27,586 nucleotides of DNA from Christensenella sp. UBA2853 (GTDB lineage Bacteria; Bacillota; Clostridia; Christensenellales; Aristaeellaceae), in assembly GCA_002350845.1 (NCBI GenBank), contig DEFL01000066.1, forward strand, positions 1-27,586, in the 5' to 3' direction. The notes under the pieces were generated by a model. The model was not told where the DNA came from and made no database searches. It was given only the letters and a program-made list of their open reading frames with translations. Both the position numbers and the translations under genes were made by a program. Every line of letters begins with the position of its first letter. Positions within the stretch are counted from its first letter, which is position 1. Shown one piece after another: positions 1-6,807 of this stretch.

Positions 1-20
1 GCTCGTAAGAGCTTCTTTTT
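1..20 (+). terminator. Terminator of a gene upstream of the window
   Basis: A short stem GCTC-GTAA-GAGC (1-12) is followed by TTCTTTTTTTT on the plus strand. The visible stem is only 4 bp and touches the window edge, so it is probably the upper part of a longer hairpin. It suggests that a plus-strand gene ends just left of the window. Confidence 0.45.
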
Positions 21-40
21 TTGCGCTTTTCCGGCAATAA

Positions 41-62
41 AAAAAGGATGATGATCCTTTTT
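41..62 (-). terminator. Terminator of the AraC-type regulator gene
   Basis: A perfect 9-bp stem AAAAAGGAT (41-49) / ATCCTTTTT (54-62) with loop GATG lies just past the regulator's stop codon at 68. On the minus strand the stem runs into a T-rich tract. The A- and T-rich arms mean it could work in both directions. Confidence 0.75.
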
Positions 63-67
63 GGAAT

Positions 68-1024
68 TTAAAGATCATCATCCTGTGCGGGCATTGCTTC
101 GGCTTCCATCCAGCCTGAATATGTAAGGATCGTTGGCTTGGCCTCGCTGTCGGAGACTTTTCGCCAGGCGGATGGTGTCGTTCCCATCAGCGAAAGGAAA
201 TGCCGGTTAAAATTACTTAGTGTTGGATATCCAACCATTTCTGAAATCTGTGAAATGGAATACTCCGACGTTCTCAGCAGATTGCAGCTCTCAAGAATAC
301 GGACTTGATGTACATAGTTTAATGGGTTGGTTCCAACCTGTGAAGAAAAGAGTCGTCGAAAATGCGTCGTGGAAATAAAGCACATTTCAGCCAGCATATT
401 GACATCAAATTGTTCAGCATAATGATCGTGAATATAGCTGATGGCCGGCTGTAGAATATGGAGGTCTGTGCGGGAGGTTGTTTCTTTTGTTGACGTCTGG
501 TTCCAGACTCTTGCAAGGTAAGAGATCAATGTCATAGTAAGCTCCCGTACGATCATTTCATAACCGGGATGCTTCATATCCATCTCTTTGAGGATTTGCA
601 GAAACAACCATGACAACTGCGGCTGATCCTTTTCCGGCAATATCAGATTCGATGAGCATAGTAAAGAACGCAGTGAAAAAGTGTCATCAAGAAGGGATGA
701 CAGCTCATTGCCTAACAGAGCAATCGGATCTGTATAGATATATGACCAGAGGCTGGTAGTTCCTTTGCTGGAATAGGTTGTATGCGGAACATTTCTTGAA
801 ATACAGGTTATGTCTCCTGCGTGAAAGGAAACAGGGGCATCGTACAGCAGCATTTCACCGCTTCCGTCATGGCACATGCCGATTTCAAGACAATTATGAA
901 AATGCAGACGTTTGCTGGGAATGTCGGAGATATGCCAGCTGTCTCCGGTCAGAACCATCAAAGGGAAACTGACCGGAAGTGCGTAGCTTCGATACTCGAT
1001 AACAGTTCTGCTTTTTCTTCCCAT
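68..1024 (-). CDS. AraC-family transcriptional regulator
   Basis: A 318-residue cytoplasmic DNA-binding protein. The N-terminal part (about residues 15-110) has the cupin-like AraC ligand-binding pattern, including HFHNCLEIGM at 41-50 and FHAGDI near 67-72. The C-terminal ~100 residues (about 192-292) hold the paired helix-turn-helix, with LAEMCFISTTHFRRLF and the family signature around ISEMVGYPTLSNFNRHF. Length is typical for sugar-responsive AraC regulators with a cupin domain. The ATG has GAGGTG seven bases upstream. It diverges from the GH105-GH112 operon, so it most likely controls that operon in response to a pectin-derived sugar; this role is inferred from position only. Its own promoter lies inside a 27-bp inverted repeat, which suggests autoregulation. 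Family assignment is firm; the effector is unknown. Confidence 0.9.
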   Translation of the reverse strand: MGRKSRTVIEYRSYALPVSFPLMVLTGDSWHISDIPSKRLHFHNCLEIGMCHDGSGEMLLYDAPVSFHAGDITCISRNVPHTTYSSKGTTSLWSYIYTDPIALLGNELSSLLDDTFSLRSLLCSSNLILPEKDQPQLSWLFLQILKEMDMKHPGYEMIVRELTMTLISYLARVWNQTSTKETTSRTDLHILQPAISYIHDHYAEQFDVNMLAEMCFISTTHFRRLFSSQVGTNPLNYVHQVRILESCNLLRTSEYSISQISEMVGYPTLSNFNRHFLSLMGTTPSAWRKVSDSEAKPTILTYSGWMEAEAMPAQDDDL

Positions 1025-1040
1025 GATGTCACCTCACATT

Positions 1041-1067
1041 GATATTCTTATTATAAACAAGAATATC
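1041..1067. promoter_or_regulatory. Inverted-repeat operator candidate over the regulator promoter
   Basis: GATATTCTT (1041-1049) and AAGAATATC (1059-1067) form a perfect 9-bp inverted repeat with a 9-bp centre. The centre contains TATAAT on the minus strand (1055-1050), the probable -10 box of the regulator gene. A protein bound here would cover that -10 box. Confidence 0.55.
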
Positions 1068-1078
1068 TGGCGGTGCAA
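1050..1078 (-). promoter_or_regulatory. Promoter of the AraC-type regulator
   Basis: Minus strand: TTGCAC (1078-1073), 17-bp spacer, TATAAT (1055-1050). The -10 is perfect and the -35 matches the consensus only in TTG. The start codon lies 26 bases past the -10 box. Confidence 0.6.
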
Positions 1079-1142
1079 GAAAAATGGTTAAAATAGCTCA
1101 GGATTATTTGTGAGATGGCTGTCTGTTTGTATGCGATTATGG

Positions 1143-1148
1143 TACAAT
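1143..1148 (+). promoter_or_regulatory. -10 box of the GH105-GH112 operon
   Basis: TACAAT at 1143-1148 is the best -10 candidate upstream of the GH105 start at 1211. No good -35 hexamer sits 16-18 bp upstream, which fits a promoter needing an activator such as the divergent AraC protein. This is an inference from a weak signal. Confidence 0.4.
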
Positions 1149-1210
1149 TTACACATGGAACACTGTGCTTACAAAACCATACACGCATGAAAAGAACGGG
1201 GGGAATCTGA

Positions 1211-2257
1211 ATGGCTGCTATTACATATGATCGCGAAAGACTTCTTTCGGCTATTGATGCCACGGTTCGACAGACGATGAATATGGATATGACCTGGGAC
1301 TGGCCCTGCGGGGTAGCCTATTATGGCATTTGTGAAGCTGCCAGGGCAACGGGGCGCAAGGAATATCTTGAAATGATGAAAGCACGTGTGGATGAGTATA
1401 TTGAGCTCGGGCTTCCGGACTGGACTGTAAACACCTGCTCGATGGGCCATGCGATGCTTACACTGTACAAAGAAACCGGCGATGAGCGGTATAAAGAGAT
1501 TGCCAAGAGCAAAATCGATTATCTCCGTCATCATGCCCTGCGTTTTGGTGACTCGGTTCTTCAGCATACAGTCAGCACGAAAAATGATTTCCCTGAGCAG
1601 TGCTGGGCTGATACGCTCTTTATGGCTGCATTCTTTATGCTTCGCGCTGGCGTTGACTGGCAGGATGCAGAACTTGTGGATGATGCACTGAATCAGTATT
1701 ACTGGCATATCCAGTACCTTCAGGATCCGAAGACTGGCCTCTGGTATCATGGATATAACAACATCCAGAAGAATCATATGTCCGGTTTTTACTGGGGCAG
1801 AGCCAATGCATGGGCTGCATATACCATGAGCCAGGTTGGGCGTGTCCTTCCAGAGTGCTATCTGTATCCCAAATATATGGATGTTGCCGGATCACTGACT
1901 GAGCAGCTTGCCGCACTGAAGCATCTGCAGACAGAAAATGGTCTTTGGCGGACGATCCTGGATGATCCGGAAAGCTATGAGGAAGTTTCTGCTTCCTGCG
2001 GTATTGCAGCGGCTATGGTCAGCAAGGGAAATCCGCTGTACATCAAATATATCGACAAATCACTCAATGGTGTGCTTGAGAATATTACGGATGAAGGCCG
2101 TGTGCTGAACGTATCTGGAGGCACCGCTGTCATGAAAGACAGAGATGGCTACAGGAATATCTCCAGAGCATGGACACAGGGCTGGGGACAGGGACTTGCG
2201 CTGACATTCCTGGCTGCTGTTCTGGAAGCTGGAAAGCCCGCAGATGGCGCTCTGTAA
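1211..2257 (+). CDS. GH105 unsaturated rhamnogalacturonyl hydrolase (YteR-like)
   Basis: 348 residues with no signal peptide, so cytoplasmic. The family (GH88/GH105) removes the 4,5-unsaturated galacturonic acid left at the non-reducing end after a lyase cuts rhamnogalacturonan-I. The (alpha/alpha)6-barrel pattern is visible: SMGHAMLTLYKETGDERY near 77-94, the catalytic-Asp motif WADTLFMAAFF (Asp134, matching Asp143 of YteR), WGRANAW at 195-201, and a C-terminal segment around SRAWTQGWGQGLAL. Length is normal (YteR about 370). The start has a G-rich site (GGGGGGAA) a few bases upstream. It is first in a two-gene operon, 15 bp before the GH112 phosphorylase. The pairing favours galactose-substituted RG-I fragments as substrate. 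GH88-type activity on other uronosides cannot be excluded from motifs alone. Confidence 0.88.
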   Translation: MAAITYDRERLLSAIDATVRQTMNMDMTWDWPCGVAYYGICEAARATGRKEYLEMMKARVDEYIELGLPDWTVNTCSMGHAMLTLYKETGDERYKEIAKSKIDYLRHHALRFGDSVLQHTVSTKNDFPEQCWADTLFMAAFFMLRAGVDWQDAELVDDALNQYYWHIQYLQDPKTGLWYHGYNNIQKNHMSGFYWGRANAWAAYTMSQVGRVLPECYLYPKYMDVAGSLTEQLAALKHLQTENGLWRTILDDPESYEEVSASCGIAAAMVSKGNPLYIKYIDKSLNGVLENITDEGRVLNVSGGTAVMKDRDGYRNISRAWTQGWGQGLALTFLAAVLEAGKPADGAL

Positions 2258-2281
2258 AACTGAGAATAAGGTGTGATGATC

Positions 2282-4438
2282 ATGATGGAAGAACAGTACA
2301 GAAAAGGATCTTTCACGCTTCCTGGTGAAGCAGGATATGAAAAGCTGACTCTTCAACTGGCTGAAAAATGGGGCGCGGATGTCATCCGTGATTCAGATGG
2401 TACCAAGCTTTCAAGCGAAATCGTCGATGCTGGATACAGGATTTATTCCACCATCTGCATTATCCGTGAGCACAATGAGTTTGCCATTGCCCATCCGGAA
2501 ACACAGCAGCAGACATTTTTGATTTCTGAACGCGTGCTTGCAGTGGACAGCACAGTCACGATTCCTTTGCTGGATGGCTATTTTACGGAGCAGTTTGAAC
2601 TGAATACGACATCTGATGCCATGAAGTACTGGCAGGTGTATGATCGTACCACTGAGGAAGAAGTCCCCAGGGAAAAGTGGTCATATGCTGATGGAAAAGT
2701 GACGGTATGCGATGCCACCCCATGGCATTCCTATACTGCTTCTTTCCTTTGCTGGCGAGTGTGGGAAGAAATCAACATGTATAACCACACAACCAACCAT
2801 TGGACGAGTGAACATCTTCGACAGCTGGATCCGCGGCACCCGGCAGCCTGGGCTTTCTTAAAAGACTGGCTGGAACAGTGGTGCGTGGACAACCCCCAGA
2901 CCAATGTAATTCGTCTGACTTCACTCTTTTATAACTTTGTCTGGATCTTTGGTGCAGATATGAAACATCGCAACTGGTTCACAGACTGGGCCAGCTACGA
3001 TTTCACAGTGAGTCCTGCAGCGCTGGATGCATTTGAGAAAGAATACGGATATGCACTGACAGCTGAGGACTTCATTCACCAGGGAAAACTCCAGGTCACA
3101 CATATGCCTCCGTCCCCAGCCAAACGAGACTATATGGATTTTATCCAGAGATTTGTTGCCGAGAAAGCAAAAGAGCTGGTTGACATCATCCATCGTCATG
3201 GGAAGCAGGCCTATGTATTCTATGATGACAGCTGGGTTGGCATGGAACCCTATGGGAAGTACTTTTCCTCTGTGGGATTTGATGGCCTGATCAAGTGCGT
3301 CTTTTCCGGTTTTGAATGCAGGCTTTGTGCAGGCGCAGATGTTCCGGTGCATGAACTCCGTTTCCATCCGTATCTGTTCCCGGTAGGACTTGGCGGACTG
3401 CCCACCTTCATGGAAGGCGGACATCCTGAAAAAGATGCGATGGACTACTGGCATCATGTGCGCCGTGCGCTGATGCGTCAGTGCGTGGATCGGATCGGTC
3501 TGGGCGGATATCTTCATTTGACAGAAGGTTTCCCTGAATTCGTGGACTGCATCGAGCAGATGGGAATCGAGTTCCGCAAACTGAAAGAACTGCATCAGCA
3601 TGGTGCCCCGTGTGTCATCCCGTGCAAGGTGGCTGTTCTGCACAGCTGGGGATCGCTGCGCTCCTGGACATTGTCCGGACATTTCCATGAAACGTATATG
3701 CATCCGCTGATTCATATCAATGAAGCACTTTCCGGGCTTCCGGTGGATGTCAGCTTTGTCTCCTTCGAGGATGCATGCAGCAAAGGGCTGCAGGATTTCG
3801 ATGTTGTCATCAACGCCGGTCGTACAGGTGACAGCTGGAGCGGCGGCGACGCGTGGAAAAATGAAGCTCTTGTTTCTGAACTGACACAGTTCGTATTCAA
3901 CGGCGGGACTTTCATTGGCGTTGGTGAGCCGAGTGCTGTCGAAGGGTATGCAACGCTGTTCCGCATGGCGGATGTACTCGGCGTGGATAAAGATCTCGGC
4001 GCACGTGTCTGCCATGGTAAATGGGCTTTTGACGTCACCAGCATGGATGGCGTCAGGTTGTGCAGAGAAGCTTTGGGTGCAGAGAAGAACCTCTATCTGA
4101 CAGACGGCAAGGCCTGTGTGCTGGCCGAAGAAAATGGCATTCCGCAGATGACGGTGCATGCATTTGGCCATGGCTATGGCATTTACATGTCTGATTTCAA
4201 GGTTTCACCGGAGAGCGAAAGAATGCTTCTGGATCTTCTGCTGCTCAGGAAAACGACAGAAGGCAGAATGCAGTATGTCTCTGACAATCCTTATGTGGAT
4301 GTAGCCTATTTCCCGAAGGATAAGGCGCTGGTTGCTTCCTCGGTTTCATCTGAAGAAGTGGAAACGACCGTTCTGACGGATGCAGGTGAGGTTCAGATCA
4401 AACTGATGCCGCATGAAATGAAAATATGTAAACTGTAA
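2282..4438 (+). CDS. GH112 beta-galactoside phosphorylase (possibly galactosyl-1,4-L-rhamnose phosphorylase)
   Basis: About 718 residues, cytoplasmic. GH112 enzymes split a beta-galactoside with phosphate to give galactose-1-phosphate plus a free sugar. Known substrates are lacto-N-biose/galacto-N-biose and galactosyl-beta-1,4-L-rhamnose. Family features: the N-terminal GSFTLPGEAGYE and GADVIRDSDGTKLS, then NMYNHTTNHWT, and FYDDSWVGMEPYGKYF, where the second Asp (about residue 316) aligns with catalytic Asp313 of the Bifidobacterium longum enzyme. Length matches the family (about 720-750). AAGGTG (2268-2273) is 8 bases from the ATG at 2282; GTG 2273, ATG 2276 and ATG 2285 are alternatives. 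The GH105 partner favours the galactosyl-rhamnose activity, as described for Clostridium phytofermentans, but specificity cannot be read reliably here. A terminator follows directly, so the operon has two genes and no transporter. Confidence 0.87.
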   Translation: MMEEQYRKGSFTLPGEAGYEKLTLQLAEKWGADVIRDSDGTKLSSEIVDAGYRIYSTICIIREHNEFAIAHPETQQQTFLISERVLAVDSTVTIPLLDGYFTEQFELNTTSDAMKYWQVYDRTTEEEVPREKWSYADGKVTVCDATPWHSYTASFLCWRVWEEINMYNHTTNHWTSEHLRQLDPRHPAAWAFLKDWLEQWCVDNPQTNVIRLTSLFYNFVWIFGADMKHRNWFTDWASYDFTVSPAALDAFEKEYGYALTAEDFIHQGKLQVTHMPPSPAKRDYMDFIQRFVAEKAKELVDIIHRHGKQAYVFYDDSWVGMEPYGKYFSSVGFDGLIKCVFSGFECRLCAGADVPVHELRFHPYLFPVGLGGLPTFMEGGHPEKDAMDYWHHVRRALMRQCVDRIGLGGYLHLTEGFPEFVDCIEQMGIEFRKLKELHQHGAPCVIPCKVAVLHSWGSLRSWTLSGHFHETYMHPLIHINEALSGLPVDVSFVSFEDACSKGLQDFDVVINAGRTGDSWSGGDAWKNEALVSELTQFVFNGGTFIGVGEPSAVEGYATLFRMADVLGVDKDLGARVCHGKWAFDVTSMDGVRLCREALGAEKNLYLTDGKACVLAEENGIPQMTVHAFGHGYGIYMSDFKVSPESERMLLDLLLLRKTTEGRMQYVSDNPYVDVAYFPKDKALVASSVSSEEVETTVLTDAGEVQIKLMPHEMKICKL

Positions 4439-4441
4439 AAC

Positions 4442-4471
4442 AACAGCGGGCTGTTTACACAGCCCGCTGTT
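4442..4471. terminator. Bidirectional terminator between GH112 and DUF1836 genes
   Basis: A perfect 13-bp stem AACAGCGGGCTGT (4442-4454) / ACAGCCCGCTGTT (4459-4471) with loop TTAC. The plus strand continues TTTGATTTT and the minus strand GTTTTAC. It sits between two converging genes. Confidence 0.88.
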
Positions 4472-4477
4472 TTGATT

Positions 4478-5062
4478 TTATCCGTTTTTCTGTGGAATCT
4501 CTTTCCTTTTCTTCTGCTTCTTCTGCGGGAGCTCGACCGTGCCGGATTTGGCAATTGCCGTGAAGCATACATCCAGATAGATTTTGTGTGCAATGGCAAT
4601 GGTCATATTGCGGATCATCAGATTGAAATCTGTCATCTGATGATCATTTGCCGAATCGGAAATGCCTTCATCCACGCCAAACACATAATGAAGGGAATGG
4701 TCCAGTTCTGTGCGGAAAAGCTCATATGCCTCTTCTTCTGACATATTGCTTTTATACATATGCATAAGGATATAAATGTTGTCCATGGACATGATTGTTT
4801 TAATCATGGTAATGCATATGAGGGCTGCAATTTGATTGCGTGAATAATGCTTGTGAGAAGGACTGGGAATCAGATGAATCTTGACATAATTGGAGATCAT
4901 GGACGAAGTGATGGCCATATCTTCACTGAGAGGAAACATGTATTCGTTAATATACCGTGTCGTCTGGTCCAGATACAGCCCTACATCCGTGATTTCGTCA
5001 TATCTGGGAAGCCGAAAATGATGCAGGGCCTGTTTCACCTGATCATGGATTGTATCGGTCAT
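4478..5062 (-). CDS. DUF1836 domain protein (putative regulator)
   Basis: 194 residues when started at the ATG at 5062, which has GGAGGTG in front; an ATG 22 codons further upstream lies within the promoter region and has no such site. The DUF1836 region covers most of the N-terminal half: FRLPRYDEITDVGLYLDQ, then FPLSEDMAITSSMISNYVK, then HYSRNQIAALICI. The SMISNYVK and YSRNQIA segments resemble MerR-like helix-turn-helix proteins. DUF1836 proteins are usually predicted to be transcription regulators; no function is established. The C-terminus is lysine-rich. It diverges from degV across a 154-bp gap with strong symmetric promoters, so it may control itself and degV. That link is inferred. 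Confidence 0.82.
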   Translation of the reverse strand: MTDTIHDQVKQALHHFRLPRYDEITDVGLYLDQTTRYINEYMFPLSEDMAITSSMISNYVKIHLIPSPSHKHYSRNQIAALICITMIKTIMSMDNIYILMHMYKSNMSEEEAYELFRTELDHSLHYVFGVDEGISDSANDHQMTDFNLMIRNMTIAIAHKIYLDVCFTAIAKSGTVELPQKKQKKRKEIPQKNG

Positions 5063-5086
5063 ATGAAGCACCTCCAAAGCATGATT

Positions 5087-5115
5087 ATTATATAAAAACC
5101 TGTTTGACGTGTCAA
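5087..5115 (-). promoter_or_regulatory. Consensus promoter of the DUF1836 gene
   Basis: Minus strand: TTGACA (5115-5110), 17-bp spacer, TATAAT (5092-5087). Both hexamers match the sigma-A consensus perfectly. The expected transcript start near 5080 leaves a leader of about 20 bases that contains the GGAGGTG site. Confidence 0.88.
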
Positions 5116-5151
5116 GAGAACCTGTCATCGGTTATTTCAAAACTCTTGACA
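5110..5151. promoter_or_regulatory. Inverted repeat spanning both divergent -35 boxes
   Basis: TGTCAAGAG (5110-5118) and CTCTTGACA (5143-5151) are a perfect 9-bp inverted repeat. Six bases of each arm are the TTGACA boxes of the two divergent promoters; the remaining three bases (GAG/CTC) go beyond consensus. The symmetry could be an operator pair or partly chance. Confidence 0.4.
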
Positions 5152-5192
5152 TTAGCAGAGACGAATATTAAAATTAATATGCAGAGTTTTGA
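5137..5192. repeat. 10-bp inverted repeat flanking the degV promoter
   Basis: TCAAAACTCT (5137-5146) and AGAGTTTTGA (5183-5192) are perfect inverted copies whose centres are 46 bp apart. The left arm ends in the -35 box and the right arm begins at the expected transcript start. It could be a two-site operator for a looping repressor. No protein is known to bind it. Confidence 0.4.
5146..5174 (+). promoter_or_regulatory. Promoter of degV
   Basis: TTGACA (5146-5151), 17-bp spacer, TAAAAT (5169-5174): eleven of twelve consensus positions. Start site expected near 5181, with an AGGAGG site at about 5205 before the ATG at 5217. Confidence 0.85.
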
Positions 5193-5216
5193 TCATACAG
5201 CTTCAGGAGGCATCTT

Positions 5217-6071
5217 ATGGCTTTCAGAATTGTAAGTGATTCATCCATTAACATGACAAGTTTAGAGGGAGTCGACTTTCGTTCGATTCCAATGAAGATT
5301 TTATGCGGAATGCAGGAATTTGTGGACGACGCGGATCTGGATGTTGAGCATATGGTCCAAGTGCTCTCCACCAGCAAGGAAAAGAGCGGGACATCCTGTC
5401 CGAATATTATGGACTGGAAAGAAGCATTTGAGGGAGCCGATGAGATACTGGCCATTACGATTTCCGGGCAGCTTTCCGGCAGCTGGTCATCGTGCAACCA
5501 GGCGATGGAAGAGTATCTGCAGGAAAACCCCGGTGCAAAAGGCTATGTGTTTGATTCACTGTCTACAGGTCCCATGATGCGGGTGATGGCTGAAAAAGCT
5601 GCCCTGATGATGAACCAGGGGATGTCATTTGATGAGATGATTCAGCAACTGCAGCATTTCAGACGCCATGCCACTCTGATTTTTGCGCTCGCATCCATGA
5701 ATAACCTTGCGAGAAACGGACGCGTTCCGATGGCTGTGGCCAAGGCCGTGGGCATTCTGAATATCCGGATCATTGCGGTCGGGGATGAAAACGGAAGAAT
5801 CAAACCCGTAGACAAATGCAGGGGTGACGGTAAGCTGCCCAAAATACTCCTGCGTGAAATGGAAGCAAGGAAATATGCGGGGGGGCATGTTCATATCGAC
5901 CACTGCCTCAATCCAGAACTGGCGGAAAGAATCCGTGCACTGATTCAGGAGACATTTCCCGGAGCAGATGTTACGATTGGAGAGTGCAGAGGTCTTTGTT
6001 CCTATTATGCGGAACAGGGCGGTGTGATTATCGAATTTGACGACGAACCGCTTCAGTCAAACGCAGAATGA
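5217..6071 (+). CDS. DegV family fatty-acid-binding protein
   Basis: 284 residues, soluble, the usual DegV length. DegV/FakB proteins bind a fatty acid in a deep pocket; in FakA-FakB systems they present it to a kinase for phosphorylation and entry into phospholipid synthesis. Visible features are FRIVSDSSIN at the start, TSCPN (59-63) in place of the common TSQPS loop, and SGQLSGSWSS (83-92), the conserved ligand-contact motif. FALASMNNLARNGRVPMAVA matches the family's lobe linking the two subdomains. AGGAGG lies 7 bases before the ATG. No FakA-like kinase is present in the window. The gene diverges from the DUF1836 gene and ends at its own terminator. Family is clear; the lipid bound cannot be told. 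Confidence 0.9.
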   Translation: MAFRIVSDSSINMTSLEGVDFRSIPMKILCGMQEFVDDADLDVEHMVQVLSTSKEKSGTSCPNIMDWKEAFEGADEILAITISGQLSGSWSSCNQAMEEYLQENPGAKGYVFDSLSTGPMMRVMAEKAALMMNQGMSFDEMIQQLQHFRRHATLIFALASMNNLARNGRVPMAVAKAVGILNIRIIAVGDENGRIKPVDKCRGDGKLPKILLREMEARKYAGGHVHIDHCLNPELAERIRALIQETFPGADVTIGECRGLCSYYAEQGGVIIEFDDEPLQSNAE

Positions 6072-6076
6072 TCAGG

Positions 6077-6108
6077 TGCATCCGGAAAGAAAACCGGATG
6101 CATTTTTT
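6077..6108 (+). terminator. Terminator of degV
   Basis: A 9-bp stem TGCATCCGG (6077-6085) / CCGGATGCA (6094-6102) is followed by TTTTTT. It begins five bases past the stop codon. Confidence 0.92.
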
Positions 6109-6255
6109 CATACCCTTCAGAGTGCAGAAATGGAATGCCTGTGCAGTAAGAGAAAAGGAAACAAGGATTTGTGAGAAGGGGAGCGGCCGCTTCCCGGACA
6201 CGAAGACAGGATCCATAGGACGGCAAGTTCAGGAGAAACGGATCTGCCGCAGAAA

Positions 6256-6307
6256 AAAAGCATCCCGGAGCAGTCATCGGACACGATGATCACTTCGGGA
6301 TGCTTTT
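6256..6307 (-). terminator. Terminator of the ABC transporter operon
   Basis: A 12-bp stem AAAAGCATCCCG (6256-6267) / CGGGATGCTTTT (6296-6307), with an inner stem TCATCG/CGATGA. On the minus strand it runs into a T tract (A run at 6253-6259 on plus). It lies 39 bases past the last gene of the operon. The stretch between it and the degV terminator (6109-6255) shows no gene or clear signal. Confidence 0.88.
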
Positions 6308-6346
6308 GAATCCAGTCAGAATGCACTCAGAGAGGGTACATCGTTC

Positions 6347-6775
6347 TCAGTCTGAGGACGAAGATACCGCCCGGACCGATAGAACATGCAGTACGGGAAT
6401 CTTTGTGCCATACGCTGATTCTGCTTCCTGGATGGAGGCTGTGATTTCAATGAACGCATTGTTTTCAGGCCAGACCGGGTCAAAACCCTCTGCAGGAACC
6501 AGCTTCATGCCGATTTCTCGACAGGTGTTGCCGCTGCATTCGGTCAGTATCAGGGATCGACGGATCTGGTTTTCTGAAACGGAAGCGTAGAACTGCCCCT
6601 GCAGCCGGACCGTTTGACCGGCATACCGTTCAGGGGACGACTGGATTTCATCGGCAGCATTCATGAGAATATTGCCGCTCAGAAGCGTGAGATCAAGATC
6701 TGCTTTCAGGTCTTCTGCACAGGAAGAAGTACAGAAGAACAATGCCAGCAGAATCAGTGCCGCAAAACGTTTCAT
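6347..6775 (-). CDS. Small secreted protein, possible OB-fold domain
   Basis: 142 residues starting at the ATG at 6775, which has AAGGAGG in front; the longer reading frame upstream lacks a site and would run into the permease gene. Residues 1-20 are a signal peptide (KRF, then LILLALFFCTSSCAED). The TSSC sequence is a poor lipobox, so lipid attachment is doubtful. The body has SPERYAGQTVRLQGQFY, the pattern of small clostridial OB-fold-like proteins (N/SPEKYxGKTVKxxG), and a pair of cysteines in TECSGNTC. It sits 32 bases downstream of the second permease and before the terminator, so it is the last gene of the ABC operon and probably acts outside the cell with it. The specific function is unknown and the fold is a motif-level guess. 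Confidence 0.72.
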   Translation of the reverse strand: MKRFAALILLALFFCTSSCAEDLKADLDLTLLSGNILMNAADEIQSSPERYAGQTVRLQGQFYASVSENQIRRSLILTECSGNTCREIGMKLVPAEGFDPVWPENNAFIEITASIQEAESAYGTKIPVLHVLSVRAVSSSSD

Positions 6776-6807
6776 ACCTGTGCCTCCTTGACAGAAGATG
6801 GAAAGCT

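Noticed and set aside
1107..1130. Possible direct repeat TTTGT, 19 bp apart, as an AraC activator site
   Set aside because: Five bases of identity is too little, and the flanking bases do not continue the match.
2921..4171. 416-codon open frame on the minus strand inside the GH112 gene
   Set aside because: It lies fully opposite a clear family match, has no ribosome site or recognisable domain, and its composition (many Cys, His, Met) is that of an antisense shadow.
6109..6255. Small gene or RNA between the degV and ABC-operon terminators
   Set aside because: Open frames here have no ribosome site or known motif, and they cross one or both terminators.
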